Shown here in pieces: positions 51,435 to 59,780 of a DNA stretch of 64,000 nucleotides. Position 1 is the first letter of the stretch. Each line of letters opens with the position of its first letter. The stretch covers positions 1 through 64,000 of the forward strand of contig MKTS01000015.1 of assembly GCA_001898335.1 (NCBI GenBank). The letters run 5' to 3'. The translations under genes and the position numbers were made by a program. The notes beneath the pieces are model-generated. The model saw only the letters and a list, made by a program, of their open reading frames with translations. It ran no database searches and was not told where the DNA came from. Source of the stretch: Mucilaginibacter sp. 44-25 (GTDB lineage: Bacteria > Bacteroidota > Bacteroidia > Sphingobacteriales > Sphingobacteriaceae).

Positions 51435-52481
51435 ATGAAAAGATCTATTAAAAAAACAGGCCTGCTAATTTTAGCCGCGTTTCTATTAAGTTTTGGTAAA
51501 GCCAACGCACAGCAAGCAGACAGTGTACGTCGCCTTATCGACACGCTACTTCAGTTTAGCAAAGCAAATGCTCTCTACAGCAATCAGGTTGATTGGAAAA
51601 TGATAAGCGATAGCGTGCGCAATAAAGCAGCCAATGCTGGCACCATTAAGGCGGCTTTGCCAGCCGTAAAGTTGCTATATCAACTATTGGGAGATCACCA
51701 CGGGTTTATTACGTACAATAACAATTATTATGGCTGGCCCGGAAACAGCAAACCCTTTGATAGAACAGTACACGCCGCCTTGATCAAAAAAATGAAAGAC
51801 GGTTATAAAGTGCGTAAAGAAATACTGGCAAAGGGCTATGGTTATCTGCTCGTTCCGGATAATAACCCAACTTACCGTGGCGCGGTTAACGATATTGCCA
51901 GACAGATAAGAGACTCGCTTGCCGCTATGGATCCGGAAAGATTGAAAGGCCTTATCATCGATTTGCGGTTGAATCCGGGTGGTGATATGTACGCCATGAT
52001 CGGAGGACTAAGCAATCTGTTCAGACCCGGAAAACTGGGATCTTTTGTTTACCCGGGAACAAAGAAAGAAGAGGCCTGGAATATTGCCAGTGACAATGGC
52101 AAGGATAAAGTTTTTTCTGGCCAGGATACCTTATGCAGGATCAACCGCCGCGGTAAGCAATTGTATGATCTGAAAGTGGTTGTTCTGATAGGGCCTTACA
52201 CCCGGAGTTCAGGCGAAGCGCTCGCAATTTCATTTAAAGGGCGCAATAATACCTGGTTTATAGGAGAAGATACAGGTGGTTACACAACAGCTAACGTTTC
52301 TTTTCAATTTACTAATGAGATCGGTGTATTCGTTGCTACCGCGATCGAAGCTGACCGTAACGGGCACTTGTATACAGATAATGTTAAACCGGATGAAGAG
52401 ATTTTGGGGGGAGACGATTTTAATGACCTGAAAAATGACCTTAAGGTAAAAGCTGCGCTTAAATGGCTTAAGCACAAATAA
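51435..52481 (+). CDS. Exported S41-family (C-terminal processing-like) peptidase
   Basis: The protein has 348 residues from ATG 51435 (MKRSIKKTGLLILAAFLLSFG, signal peptide). The peptidase domain shows GLIIDLRLNPGGDMYAMIGG (about 173-192), then VVVLIGPYTRSSGEALAISFKG (about 250-271) with the catalytic Ser, and GEDTGGYTTANVSF. The usual PDZ domain is not recognisable, so it belongs to the PDZ-less S41 type. It is divergent from the LytS/LytTR pair and is followed by the erythromycin-esterase-like gene. Confidence 0.85.
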   Translation: MKRSIKKTGLLILAAFLLSFGKANAQQADSVRRLIDTLLQFSKANALYSNQVDWKMISDSVRNKAANAGTIKAALPAVKLLYQLLGDHHGFITYNNNYYGWPGNSKPFDRTVHAALIKKMKDGYKVRKEILAKGYGYLLVPDNNPTYRGAVNDIARQIRDSLAAMDPERLKGLIIDLRLNPGGDMYAMIGGLSNLFRPGKLGSFVYPGTKKEEAWNIASDNGKDKVFSGQDTLCRINRRGKQLYDLKVVVLIGPYTRSSGEALAISFKGRNNTWFIGEDTGGYTTANVSFQFTNEIGVFVATAIEADRNGHLYTDNVKPDEEILGGDDFNDLKNDLKVKAALKWLKHK

Positions 52482-52526
52482 CAGCCGATTTATCCAAAAG
52501 CTTCGTAACCCTAATAAAAATATTTT

Positions 52527-53675
52527 ATGAAATATATACTAATAGCTATGCTGTTATTGGCAGGTACCTCGATCTATGGTCAAAAAAAGCAGTTACTTAA
52601 TGACGAGGACAGACTGAACAAGTATATTCCGGCTCATGTAAGCTACTTTACATTTGATGGCCATCGCCCGATGGGCAAGGGTTGGGATAATTTGGACAGC
52701 ATGTTTGCAAAAAACCAATTTGTTGCCTGGGGCGAATACCACAATTCTCCTTTGCTTTCTCAATTAACGGCATATGCGCTGGAAAGTGCGGCTAATTATG
52801 GCTATAAAAATTGGTGTGTTGAAATAGGTCCATATGCGGCATCTGAGCTTATGCGCATTTCACGCAGTAAAAACCCGGTTGATACTGTCATTAAGTTATA
52901 TAAAGCGGGTTATCCGCATATCGGGGTCTTTCCGTTCTTTAGCAGTCGCGAAGATGCCCGGATGCTGATAGCCGCTAACAGGTTTGGATATAAGATATGG
53001 GGGATAGACCAGGAATTCCAAATGAGTTTCCCTTATTACCTAAGTGCAATTTACAAGGCGCAATCTCCTAAATTTCAGGAACTGCACAAGCCACTTTATG
53101 ATAGCTTACAGGCTAAGTGGTGGTATCCTGGCACCATGCTTTTAGATAGCTTGAGTAAGATGATCCGCCAGAAACCATATAAAACCCTTATACAAGCAAT
53201 TAAAGTTTCCAAGGAAATTTACCGCAATAACGATAATCAGGCACGGTCTGCTTTAATGAAAGCAAACTTTTTTAAATATTATGACGCGGCGCGAAAGAGG
53301 GAAAAGACGTTCTTTAAGATGGGCAGCAATCATTTAGCGAAAGGCATGAATTTGCAAACCAACCTGTACGATATTGGTAACGCTGTTTATGAACTTGCGC
53401 AACGCAATCATACCGGATTTGCTAATGTATACCTCATGGTACGCTATACGATGGAAAACGGAAAACTTGTTGACGATCTACTGAACGATGAAAACGAAAA
53501 CCCAAGGATATTTTCAAAGTTTTATGATAAAGACAGGTGGGTATTGATCGATCTCAGGCAATTAAAAATAAAAAACGACAGTACCTTGCCTAAAGATGCT
53601 TACCAACTAATTGAAAAATATGATTATGTGCTGATATCGCCAGAAATACTCAATGTTAATAGCGTCGGTAACTAA
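52527..53675 (+). CDS. Exported erythromycin-esterase-like (EreA/TraB-like fold) protein
   Basis: The protein has 382 residues. A signal peptide (about 1-18, ending SIYGQ) is followed by FVAWGEYHNSPLLSQLTAYAL (in two parts, about 66-86) and KTFFKMGSNHLAKGMN (about 266-281). These give the paired GEYH and GSNH motifs typical of the erythromycin esterase / ChaN / TraB-like group, whose His and Glu form the active site. Substrate is unknown; macrolide hydrolysis is only one possibility. It is 45 nt from the S41 peptidase gene and could share its transcript. Confidence 0.65.
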   Translation: MKYILIAMLLLAGTSIYGQKKQLLNDEDRLNKYIPAHVSYFTFDGHRPMGKGWDNLDSMFAKNQFVAWGEYHNSPLLSQLTAYALESAANYGYKNWCVEIGPYAASELMRISRSKNPVDTVIKLYKAGYPHIGVFPFFSSREDARMLIAANRFGYKIWGIDQEFQMSFPYYLSAIYKAQSPKFQELHKPLYDSLQAKWWYPGTMLLDSLSKMIRQKPYKTLIQAIKVSKEIYRNNDNQARSALMKANFFKYYDAARKREKTFFKMGSNHLAKGMNLQTNLYDIGNAVYELAQRNHTGFANVYLMVRYTMENGKLVDDLLNDENENPRIFSKFYDKDRWVLIDLRQLKIKNDSTLPKDAYQLIEKYDYVLISPEILNVNSVGN

Positions 53676-53727
53676 AGCTTGTTGCATTTTGGCGCAGCCA
53701 TTTTTAATTTTTAAAAGTGCTGAGGGG

Positions 53728-56172
53728 TCAAAACTCAAGTATAAATCCAATAGTCGGTACGGTGTTAGCATCATTGTTCTTCAGTAAAAGAGGTACAGCG
53801 TTTGATCCGTCTGTTCTCAAAGGTTTGCCATCTGTTGTTAAGAAAGCTGTATTGTCGCTGTTCCTGGCAAAAGTGTAATTGGGGTAGGCCGGCGTTTTTG
53901 CCCCATACCAATTGGTTACATCCAGGTAAATATCCAACGTAGTCTTTCTAAAATTCCATCGTTTATCAACCCGTATGTCAGAGGCATTAAAGGCACCCAG
54001 GCGCAGTGTATTCAGTCTGCTGAAATCAAGTATTCCGGCGCCGGTAGTTAAATAGTTGGCTTTTGACAGGTCATAATCAAACGGCGTGTACGGGGCGCCT
54101 CCCTGGTACCTAAACTTTAACCCTATTTCATAATTTTTAGGCAACTTATAGCCAAAAGTTAAGGAGAGCAACTGCCGGTTATCCCAGGCAGACGGAACAT
54201 AGACGCCATTTAAACCGGTAAATTTGCTATTAAATAGGGTGAGCGAAAGCACGCCGAAAAACCTGTCGGTAAGCTTTTGTTGAGCAAAAAACTCTACCCC
54301 GTATGATCTTCCTTTGCCTGTAGTTGCAATCTGCTCGTTACCAACAGTAGTAAAATCTCCGCCTTCGTTAGCTAATGATATACCATCGCGTACTGATACA
54401 GGGTAGTTGTTGTAGATCTTATAAAAAGCCTCCAGCGTAAAACGGGTTGATGCGCGTGGCAAATATTCTAAACCCAGCACGTAGTGGTCAGCCCGCGTGT
54501 AGGCGACATTTTTATTTGCAAAACCACCGCTTGAGTTTGTATATCCCAGAATAGTATATACCGGTATTTTAAAATAGCTGCCCACTGAGGCATTCAGGTT
54601 CCATTTTTCCGTGAGCGAATAATTTACAGACAGGCGAGGTGATAAGGTCTTTCCTGCATTAAGGCCATCATTGGTAAACGTATTCATGTCCGATCGGATA
54701 CCTGCGTTCAACCCCAGTTTGTTATTAAAGAACCGCTTACCCGCCTGTGCAAATAAGCCAAACCTGAAAAAATTGAGTGCGGCGCTTGAGTTGAATATAA
54801 CAGCCGGCTTGGTAACGTTACCTGTACTATCAGTAAGTTGTGCACGGAACCTGTTGTAGTACGAGTTTTTAAATTGTTCGTACTGTGCCGACCCACCGAA
54901 AGACCATTGCCAGCCATTATTAAAGTAATTAAAGTCGAACCTGAGTTTATTTTCGGCCTCTTGCGAATTGATATTTAGCCTCAGTTTTTCCGGTATAGTT
55001 GATTCATTATCATCGTATTTGTCAATCTGGTTATTTAGCAGATTTCGGCTCAGCGCCAGGTTAAAAAAACCGTGTTCAAGCGAATGCCTTAAACTTAAGC
55101 CAACAGTATAATTGTACTGGTTGATGCTTGGTGAATTGTTGAGCGCGTATAATTTCTCGGGAGTGGCGTTTTTAATTTTACCGAATTTAAACTCATCTAT
55201 GGCTCCCACACCAATGATATTTAAGGTTGTTTTTGAGTTGAACTTATGCGTGATCTTTGTTTGAAAATCATAATAGTTTGGCCTCACAGGGATATCAAGG
55301 AGAGAAAACAAAAGCTGCAGGTACGACCTCCTTACCGAGGCAAGAAATGTGGTTTTATTATCTATCGGCCCTTCTACGGTTCCGGCAAGCTCCGATGCAC
55401 TTAGCCGTACGTTACCCTGGTAACGGTTGGGATTACCCGTTTTTTGCGTAAACTGGAAAACCGAACTCAGGGCGTTATCATACCGTGCGTCAAACGCCGA
55501 AGTGCTGAGCTTTACATCCTGGATAAAAGATACGTTTAAAATACCCGCCGGGCCACCGCCACTACCCTGTGTGCTAAAATGGTTGATCACCGGTATCTCT
55601 ATACCATCTAAGTAAAAGACGTTTTCATTTGGTGAACCGCCCCTGATGATAATATCATTCCTGAAGCCTCCGCTGCTTCCGTCAGTGCCGCTAACCCCCG
55701 GCAAGGCCTGTATAACCCTGGATATGTCAAAGTTACCGCCCGGATTACTTTTTATTTCCTCAGAAGTTAAACGCTGTACAGAAAGCGGCGTGGTTAACGT
55801 GGCTACAGAAGCCGAACGTTGCGCGGTAACTTTTACTTCATTCAGGTTGTTTGCCGCGGCAGGAGTAAGCTCTACATTGATCTCATTTTCATTGCCGTTA
55901 GAAATAACGATGTTGTAGGATGTAGCGGTTTGGTAGCCGATACGCTTTACTTCGAGGGTATAACTTCCTGACGGGATTTTCGTGATCCTGAACTTTCCTG
56001 CTGAATCCGTTGTTGTTCCGAAATTGACGCTATTAACTAATTTAATACTTGCCGCGTCTATAGGTTTTAAGGTGCTCTTGTCGGTAACGGTGCCTGATAA
56101 TGCGCCATTATTTTGTGATTTAGCCACCCCGCATCCAAATAATACAATTAAAAGGGTAATGAATATTCTCAT
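53728..56172 (-). CDS. TonB-dependent receptor with carboxypeptidase-regulatory-like domain
   Basis: The protein has 814 residues. The signal peptide ends AKSQ (about 19). A CarboxypepD_reg-like domain (about 23-108; ALSGTVTDKSTLKPIDAASI) precedes the plug (about 125-240; PLSVQRLTSEEIKSNPGGNFDI, RVIQALPGVSG, IIIRGGSPNENVFYLDGIEIP in two parts) and a barrel ending PTIGFILEF. There is no SusD partner beside it, so it is not a clear polysaccharide utilisation pair. The substrate is unknown. Its promoter lies close to the island boundary at 56.3 kb. Confidence 0.88.
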   Translation of the reverse strand: MRIFITLLIVLFGCGVAKSQNNGALSGTVTDKSTLKPIDAASIKLVNSVNFGTTTDSAGKFRITKIPSGSYTLEVKRIGYQTATSYNIVISNGNENEINVELTPAAANNLNEVKVTAQRSASVATLTTPLSVQRLTSEEIKSNPGGNFDISRVIQALPGVSGTDGSSGGFRNDIIIRGGSPNENVFYLDGIEIPVINHFSTQGSGGGPAGILNVSFIQDVKLSTSAFDARYDNALSSVFQFTQKTGNPNRYQGNVRLSASELAGTVEGPIDNKTTFLASVRRSYLQLLFSLLDIPVRPNYYDFQTKITHKFNSKTTLNIIGVGAIDEFKFGKIKNATPEKLYALNNSPSINQYNYTVGLSLRHSLEHGFFNLALSRNLLNNQIDKYDDNESTIPEKLRLNINSQEAENKLRFDFNYFNNGWQWSFGGSAQYEQFKNSYYNRFRAQLTDSTGNVTKPAVIFNSSAALNFFRFGLFAQAGKRFFNNKLGLNAGIRSDMNTFTNDGLNAGKTLSPRLSVNYSLTEKWNLNASVGSYFKIPVYTILGYTNSSGGFANKNVAYTRADHYVLGLEYLPRASTRFTLEAFYKIYNNYPVSVRDGISLANEGGDFTTVGNEQIATTGKGRSYGVEFFAQQKLTDRFFGVLSLTLFNSKFTGLNGVYVPSAWDNRQLLSLTFGYKLPKNYEIGLKFRYQGGAPYTPFDYDLSKANYLTTGAGILDFSRLNTLRLGAFNASDIRVDKRWNFRKTTLDIYLDVTNWYGAKTPAYPNYTFARNSDNTAFLTTDGKPLRTDGSNAVPLLLKNNDANTVPTIGFILEF

Positions 56173-56300
56173 GGTTTAGTGTTAGTAGCTACCACTTTTT
56201 TATTACTGTGATAAATTTACACCTATTTATTTTGTGTGTAACAAAATAATAATGTTCTCAAAAATACCGTGGTGATACATTTATGAAACCTTTAGACAAA

Positions 56301-56335
56301 AAAAACGCTATAAATCATCGATTTATAGCGTTTTT
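56301..56335 (-). terminator. Strong intrinsic terminator downstream of tRNA/tmRNA-like fragment
   Basis: AAAAACGCTATAAATC and GATTTATAGCGTTTTT are perfect 16-bp arms around ATC. The minus strand continues T8G. It directly follows the tRNA-3'-like fragment at 56356-56372 in minus orientation, as a native tRNA/tmRNA terminator would. Confidence 0.82.
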
Positions 56336-56355
56336 AACTCATTTAGACCTTATTT

Positions 56356-56372
56356 CGTGGAGCCGGAGGGAG
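56356..56372 (-). other. tRNA/tmRNA 3'-end fragment (candidate attachment-site scar)
   Basis: The minus-strand sequence CTCCCTCCGGCTCCACG has the form of the end of a T-arm and 3' acceptor strand, followed 21 nt later by a strong terminator. No matching 5' acceptor, anticodon or D arm lies upstream, so this is a fragment, not a gene. It fits the displaced native 3' end left after site-specific integration. Confidence 0.5.
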
Positions 56373-56430
56373 TTTTTTAAAACGCGCTTGCAGCTGTATA
56401 TCAATTACTTATATTGGTGTAATCTTAACG

Positions 56431-56449
56431 GGTCTCGAATAGGTCTCTC
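56431..56449 (+). repeat. 19-nt direct repeat, copy 1
   Basis: GGTCTCGAATAGGTCTCTC contains two GGTCTC words. It matches the copy at 59781-59799 at 17 of 19 positions, same orientation, 3350 bp away. The two bracket the peptide operon. Confidence 0.7.
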
Positions 56450-57047
56450 AGTTTGAAAGAGTTTAAAAACGCTATGTTGTCCGGTAAAATTAAGTATTTG
56501 CCCATTAAAATCAAAGTATTATTGGCTATGTCAATAAATTGGCATAACGCCGTATGTCACCTAACAACCTGCAATTGTTATCGAAGTACATTAGCGTACC
56601 CAAGATACAGACGGGGAGCGGATATGGAAGCGAAAGTATTCTGACCGAAGTTATCATTCACTGCTTGAGCGTACGTGTCAATAAACGGTATGGCAAGTAC
56701 GCCGCGGCATGAAAAGATGATAATGCTACCGTGCAAAACTATAATACAAAAAGCAATCCGAATGTTCACGCAATTTAGCCTAATTATTGTCGGGCTTGAG
56801 CCCGAGATATAAAGGTATTGATTATATAAAATGGAAATAAATGCGCAAACCTTGGATTGGGTCGGATTTTGCTTTCAAAAAAATTGCAGTATACAAAGTA
56901 ATACACCTTCCGGGTAACTGCAACAAGCTGCGTCTTTATAATTGCGAAAGGACGATTATTAAAATCGCCCTTTACATTTTTAATATTGTTAACAATAAAT
57001 ATCGCTATCGACATTTATTTAAAGATTGCTATGCGGAAATTGCGCAG
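56450..57047. other. Non-coding or decayed stretch downstream of the peptide operon
   Basis: About 600 bp without a convincing gene. A short palindrome TCGGGCTTGAGCCCGA (56789-56804) is present. Short reading frames on both strands lack start context, domains or codon support. It could be the 3' trailer of the peptide operon or a decayed gene. Confidence 0.5.
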
Positions 57048-57104
57048 TTACGAACCACCTCCGCCGCCGCTACCTCCTGAAAGTTTTCTTCTTTGTGATT
57101 TCAT
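57048..57104 (-). CDS. Tiny Gly-rich peptide 4 (18 aa)
   Basis: An 18-codon frame starting ATG: MKSQRRKLS then a GGSGGGGGS end and TAA. The N-terminus is strongly basic. It begins 24 nt after the stop of peptide 3 and is the last of four similar frames on this strand. The leader is A/T-rich without Shine-Dalgarno, as usual in this phylum. Function unknown; probably a precursor or structural peptide of the operon. Confidence 0.6.
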   Translation of the reverse strand: MKSQRRKLSGGSGGGGGS

Positions 57105-57128
57105 AATAAAGTATAAGATAATTAAATA

Positions 57129-57191
57129 TTATGGTCTTTGGCCACCAGCACCACCATCTATGGTTCCCCCACCTTGAGTTTTGCAATTCAT
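57129..57191 (-). CDS. Tiny Gly-rich peptide 3 (20 aa)
   Basis: A 20-codon frame: MNCKTQGGGTIDGGAGGQRP. It has one Cys near the N-terminus and two Gly clusters. It begins 36 nt after the stop of peptide 2. Unlike peptides 1 and 2, its end reads GGAGGQRP. Confidence 0.62.
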   Translation of the reverse strand: MNCKTQGGGTIDGGAGGQRP

Positions 57192-57227
57192 AACAAAAAT
57201 TTTTAATTAAATCAGTTTAAATAAGGA

Positions 57228-57281
57228 TTACTGGCCACCACCACCGCCTTGACCATCGCCGTCGAATGTTAAGTCTGTCAT
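57228..57281 (-). CDS. Tiny Gly-rich peptide 2 (17 aa)
   Basis: A 17-codon frame: MTDLTFDGDGQGGGGGQ. The N-terminus is acidic, and the last seven residues (QGGGGGQ) are identical to those of peptide 1 although the Gly and Gln codons differ in places, which suggests selection on the protein. It begins 52 nt after the stop of peptide 1. Confidence 0.68.
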   Translation of the reverse strand: MTDLTFDGDGQGGGGGQ

Positions 57282-57333
57282 AAGTGTAAATTAAAAGATG
57301 AATACTAAACCATTTAAAAAGGTCATGAGGAGA

Positions 57334-57408
57334 CTATTGTCCGCCACCACCGCCTTGTCCGCCACAAGCAATTATAACTTTGGCAGTATTTAATTTTATG
57401 TTTGGCAT
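57334..57408 (-). CDS. Tiny Gly-rich peptide 1 (24 aa)
   Basis: A 24-codon frame: MPNIKLNTAKVIIACGG, ending QGGGGGQ. It has a single Cys before the Gly-rich end. It begins 29 nt after the stop of the membrane protein gene, so all four peptide frames follow that gene on one likely transcript. The size is far below usual gene-calling limits. The head (PNIKLNTAKVIIACGG) resembles a short leader and the tail a core, but this division is inference. Confidence 0.68.
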   Translation of the reverse strand: MPNIKLNTAKVIIACGGQGGGGGQ

Positions 57409-57437
57409 ATGAATTTGATTTTTATAAATATAACAAT

Positions 57438-58331
57438 TTATCTTTCAAACAAATAAATAATAATCTTTTTTAAATTGATGTTCGGATATTCGTCCATATA
57501 AGTAACGCAATCTTCGTTTTGAGCATGTTTTTGCAATGCCTTAAATTGATTTGTCATCCCTTTTTCAACTTCATAAACCCTAACCCATTTTGGAAAGGGT
57601 TTTTTAAAAACAAGCTTGACAGTCTGGGCAGTTGTGGCGCTGTTGTCGTTATACGACAACGAGCAAGTATAATAATCTATGCCCGTTTGCATACAATCTG
57701 GATACTTCCAGTAGATATAAACGTGGTAAGGATGTTGCAACGGAACAGATTTGAGGAATGGTACAAGCACTTGTTTTGACAACCCATCCTGTGACAAGAG
57801 AACAGGCTTAATATCGTGCGCCTTATTAGGATCCTGTAATAAATCAAATCCATAACAATCAAGATCTGTAAAGGGAATAAATTTATCTCCAGAAATGTTA
57901 TAAATATAGCCGGCCATATTATTTGCTACACGCACGCCTTTGCTATCAAACTCTACATCAAGGTCTTTCCCTTCGATCGTTACGGTATTGGTGGTATTGA
58001 TTAACTTAAAATCATCATTTTGAACCGTGCGATTTAGATTTTCCTGATTAATAGACATAATCGGTTTACCGTCAATCGAAATTGTAACATTTTTAAGAAC
58101 GCCCTCTATGATTACACGTTTATTTTTCTCCCGTTTGTAGATGTAGATCAAATAGATAATGACAACAATCAATAGCACGCTGCCTATAAAAAGTAGAGAA
58201 TATCCTAAAGTGGTTGATTCATGTTTCTCTATGTCATTTTTTTTAACAATAGTCATATAACCAATAACAGAAGTCAATAAGCTAACTATTGCACCCACGA
58301 CAGGTAAGTATTTAGGTAATTTTTCTTCCAT
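57438..58331 (-). CDS. Two-helix membrane protein of the Gly-peptide operon
   Basis: The protein has 297 residues. Two helices near the N-terminus (about 8-27 and 43-66) form a hairpin. A roughly 230-residue C-terminal domain follows, with VLKNVTISIDGKPIMSIN and VTIEGKDLDVEFDSKGVRVANNMAGYIYNISG (two parts) in a beta-rich fold, and conserved-looking WKYPDCMQTGIDYYTC. No family recognised. Its ATG directly abuts the stop codon of the metallopeptidase gene (no spacer), so they are translationally coupled. It may present or export the peptides encoded 29 nt downstream. Confidence 0.72.
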   Translation of the reverse strand: MEEKLPKYLPVVGAIVSLLTSVIGYMTIVKKNDIEKHESTTLGYSLLFIGSVLLIVVIIYLIYIYKREKNKRVIIEGVLKNVTISIDGKPIMSINQENLNRTVQNDDFKLINTTNTVTIEGKDLDVEFDSKGVRVANNMAGYIYNISGDKFIPFTDLDCYGFDLLQDPNKAHDIKPVLLSQDGLSKQVLVPFLKSVPLQHPYHVYIYWKYPDCMQTGIDYYTCSLSYNDNSATTAQTVKLVFKKPFPKWVRVYEVEKGMTNQFKALQKHAQNEDCVTYMDEYPNINLKKIIIYLFER

Positions 58332-59366
58332 TTATGTATTTATAAATTTTAGGTTTGTAGGAATTTGATCGAGGCCTTGGAAAAAGATCGAATGCTCCAT
58401 TGTTATAAGGTTGAGGTCGTCTAATCGGTCGAGCGATTGATTTACTTCTTCAGGTGTTAAATGCTCGATGTCGATATCTTTTGCTCGGAACTCCTTGAGA
58501 TTTTGCCGAATAATATGTCTGTATAAGAAATAGTCTACAGTCGGTATCGCAACTGTACTTTCGGCATGATCAAAGCACAAGCTCAGCAACTCAACAGTTT
58601 CATCTCTAATAAGAGTTGGAGTAATGATGAATGTTCCTAAGCTATTGACTGCTTCCCGGCCCTGTTTCATTACCTTAGTCAGATATTCCAATCCTCTTGA
58701 ACGTACAATGGCAGATATGTGTCGGGAGAACCTATAGTAAGCGTTAAACAAAGTGCCTGGTTTCTTCAAGCACCGTAGAAACGTCATTATATTAAGTATT
58801 ATCTTAAAATTCGAAGGATCAACTTTAAGTAGTACATAATAGCTTAGATAATCGCAAATGCCTTCTTCAACCATTGAAGTATAGGCGAAATATTTTACGG
58901 AGTACTCGCTTATTATCCAATGAATCAATTCATGCACGATAATGAAGTCAAAGTAAGGAAGATTTATTGAGCCTCTTTTAAAGTATATGCCCTTTTTTAT
59001 ACCGAGCCGCTTCTCATCACTCTCATCTAACGAAACAGAATCCCAAGGCTTGTCTTTAGCGGGTCCAGGTAAAGTGTCAACAATATAAAGGTAAGGCAAA
59101 GCTGTAAGGTCTTCGAAAAATTGATAAGTGAATTTGGCTAGAATAGAATACCTTTCAAGGATTTGATTATCATTCTCATAAAGGTGCAAAGTGTAGCTTT
59201 TAGCAAGCAACTTATCTCTTTCTTCCTTTAATAATAATAAGTCGATAGCATTAACAGTGTTATAACCGAAGATTGTACTATTAACAAATTCAGACATGTT
59301 GCTGAAGTTACCTCCCGCTGTATAAATCGCCGTGCGTAAAATATTAATATCTATTGTACTAGTCAT
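58332..59366 (-). CDS. HELIH zinc metallopeptidase-like protein, first gene of the Gly-peptide operon
   Basis: The protein has 344 residues. The motif FIIVHELIHWIISEYS (His145, Glu146, His149) followed by MVEEGICDYLSYY about 18 residues later gives a gluzincin-type zinc site (HExxH plus downstream Glu). No signal peptide or membrane helix is seen, so it is probably cytosolic. It is otherwise not a recognised family. As the first gene, preceded by a 12-bp inverted repeat (59415-59456), and followed without gap by the membrane protein and four tiny Gly-rich peptides, it could mature those peptides or cleave a regulator. Alternatively it could be a stress protease with unrelated neighbours. Confidence 0.72.
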   Translation of the reverse strand: MTSTIDINILRTAIYTAGGNFSNMSEFVNSTIFGYNTVNAIDLLLLKEERDKLLAKSYTLHLYENDNQILERYSILAKFTYQFFEDLTALPYLYIVDTLPGPAKDKPWDSVSLDESDEKRLGIKKGIYFKRGSINLPYFDFIIVHELIHWIISEYSVKYFAYTSMVEEGICDYLSYYVLLKVDPSNFKIILNIMTFLRCLKKPGTLFNAYYRFSRHISAIVRSRGLEYLTKVMKQGREAVNSLGTFIITPTLIRDETVELLSLCFDHAESTVAIPTVDYFLYRHIIRQNLKEFRAKDIDIEHLTPEEVNQSLDRLDDLNLITMEHSIFFQGLDQIPTNLKFINT

Positions 59367-59414
59367 GGGTATTGAGGGATATATGTGTAAATATAAAAAT
59401 GTAAGTTCGCAAAA

Positions 59415-59456
59415 TATCCATGTTGATTGATTTTAATATATAATTCAACATGGATA
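59415..59456. promoter_or_regulatory. Perfect 12-bp inverted repeat upstream of the peptide operon
   Basis: TATCCATGTTGA (59415-59426) and TCAACATGGATA (59445-59456) are perfect inverted copies with an 18-nt A/T-rich spacer. It ends 49 nt upstream of the metallopeptidase ATG. The left arm touches a near-consensus TATTTTG element on the minus strand. It looks like an operator for a dimeric regulator. The remaining 59457-59780 stretch shows nothing else recognisable. Confidence 0.55.
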
Positions 59457-59780
59457 ACATTTTCTCGGAATGCAACTTTTTAACCGTCATTGCACCTTAA
59501 CTAGCCATTATATATAGTATTATCCGGCAATCATATTTATTTCTATAACACTATCGATAATTGTAGTTTGTTCCGGTAAAACGCTCCCATGCTGATCAAA
59601 CACACCATTATAGGAATAGGTTTGCACGTAACAAATGCTTGGTCACAGCTTTCCGATAAATGTATCTCAAGATCAACACTGACCTGTTTTTCCCCAATAT
59701 ATTAAGATTGAGCAGTTGGGAGGAGTAATTAAATCGTTAATAGCTTGACATCTATAATCTTATCTCACCAATGATTTTAA

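Noticed and set aside
56356..56372. Complete tRNA gene
   Set aside because: Only the 3' end pattern is present; no D arm, anticodon arm or 5' acceptor strand can be found next to it.
56578..56769. 63-codon minus-strand frame with a hydrophobic start
   Set aside because: No conserved motif, no promoter, and it lies in the stretch that looks decayed; coding support is insufficient.
56986..57177. Proline-rich plus-strand frame (EPPPPPLPPE)
   Set aside because: It is the complement of the Gly-rich peptide codons on the minus strand and spans several of their stop and start sites.
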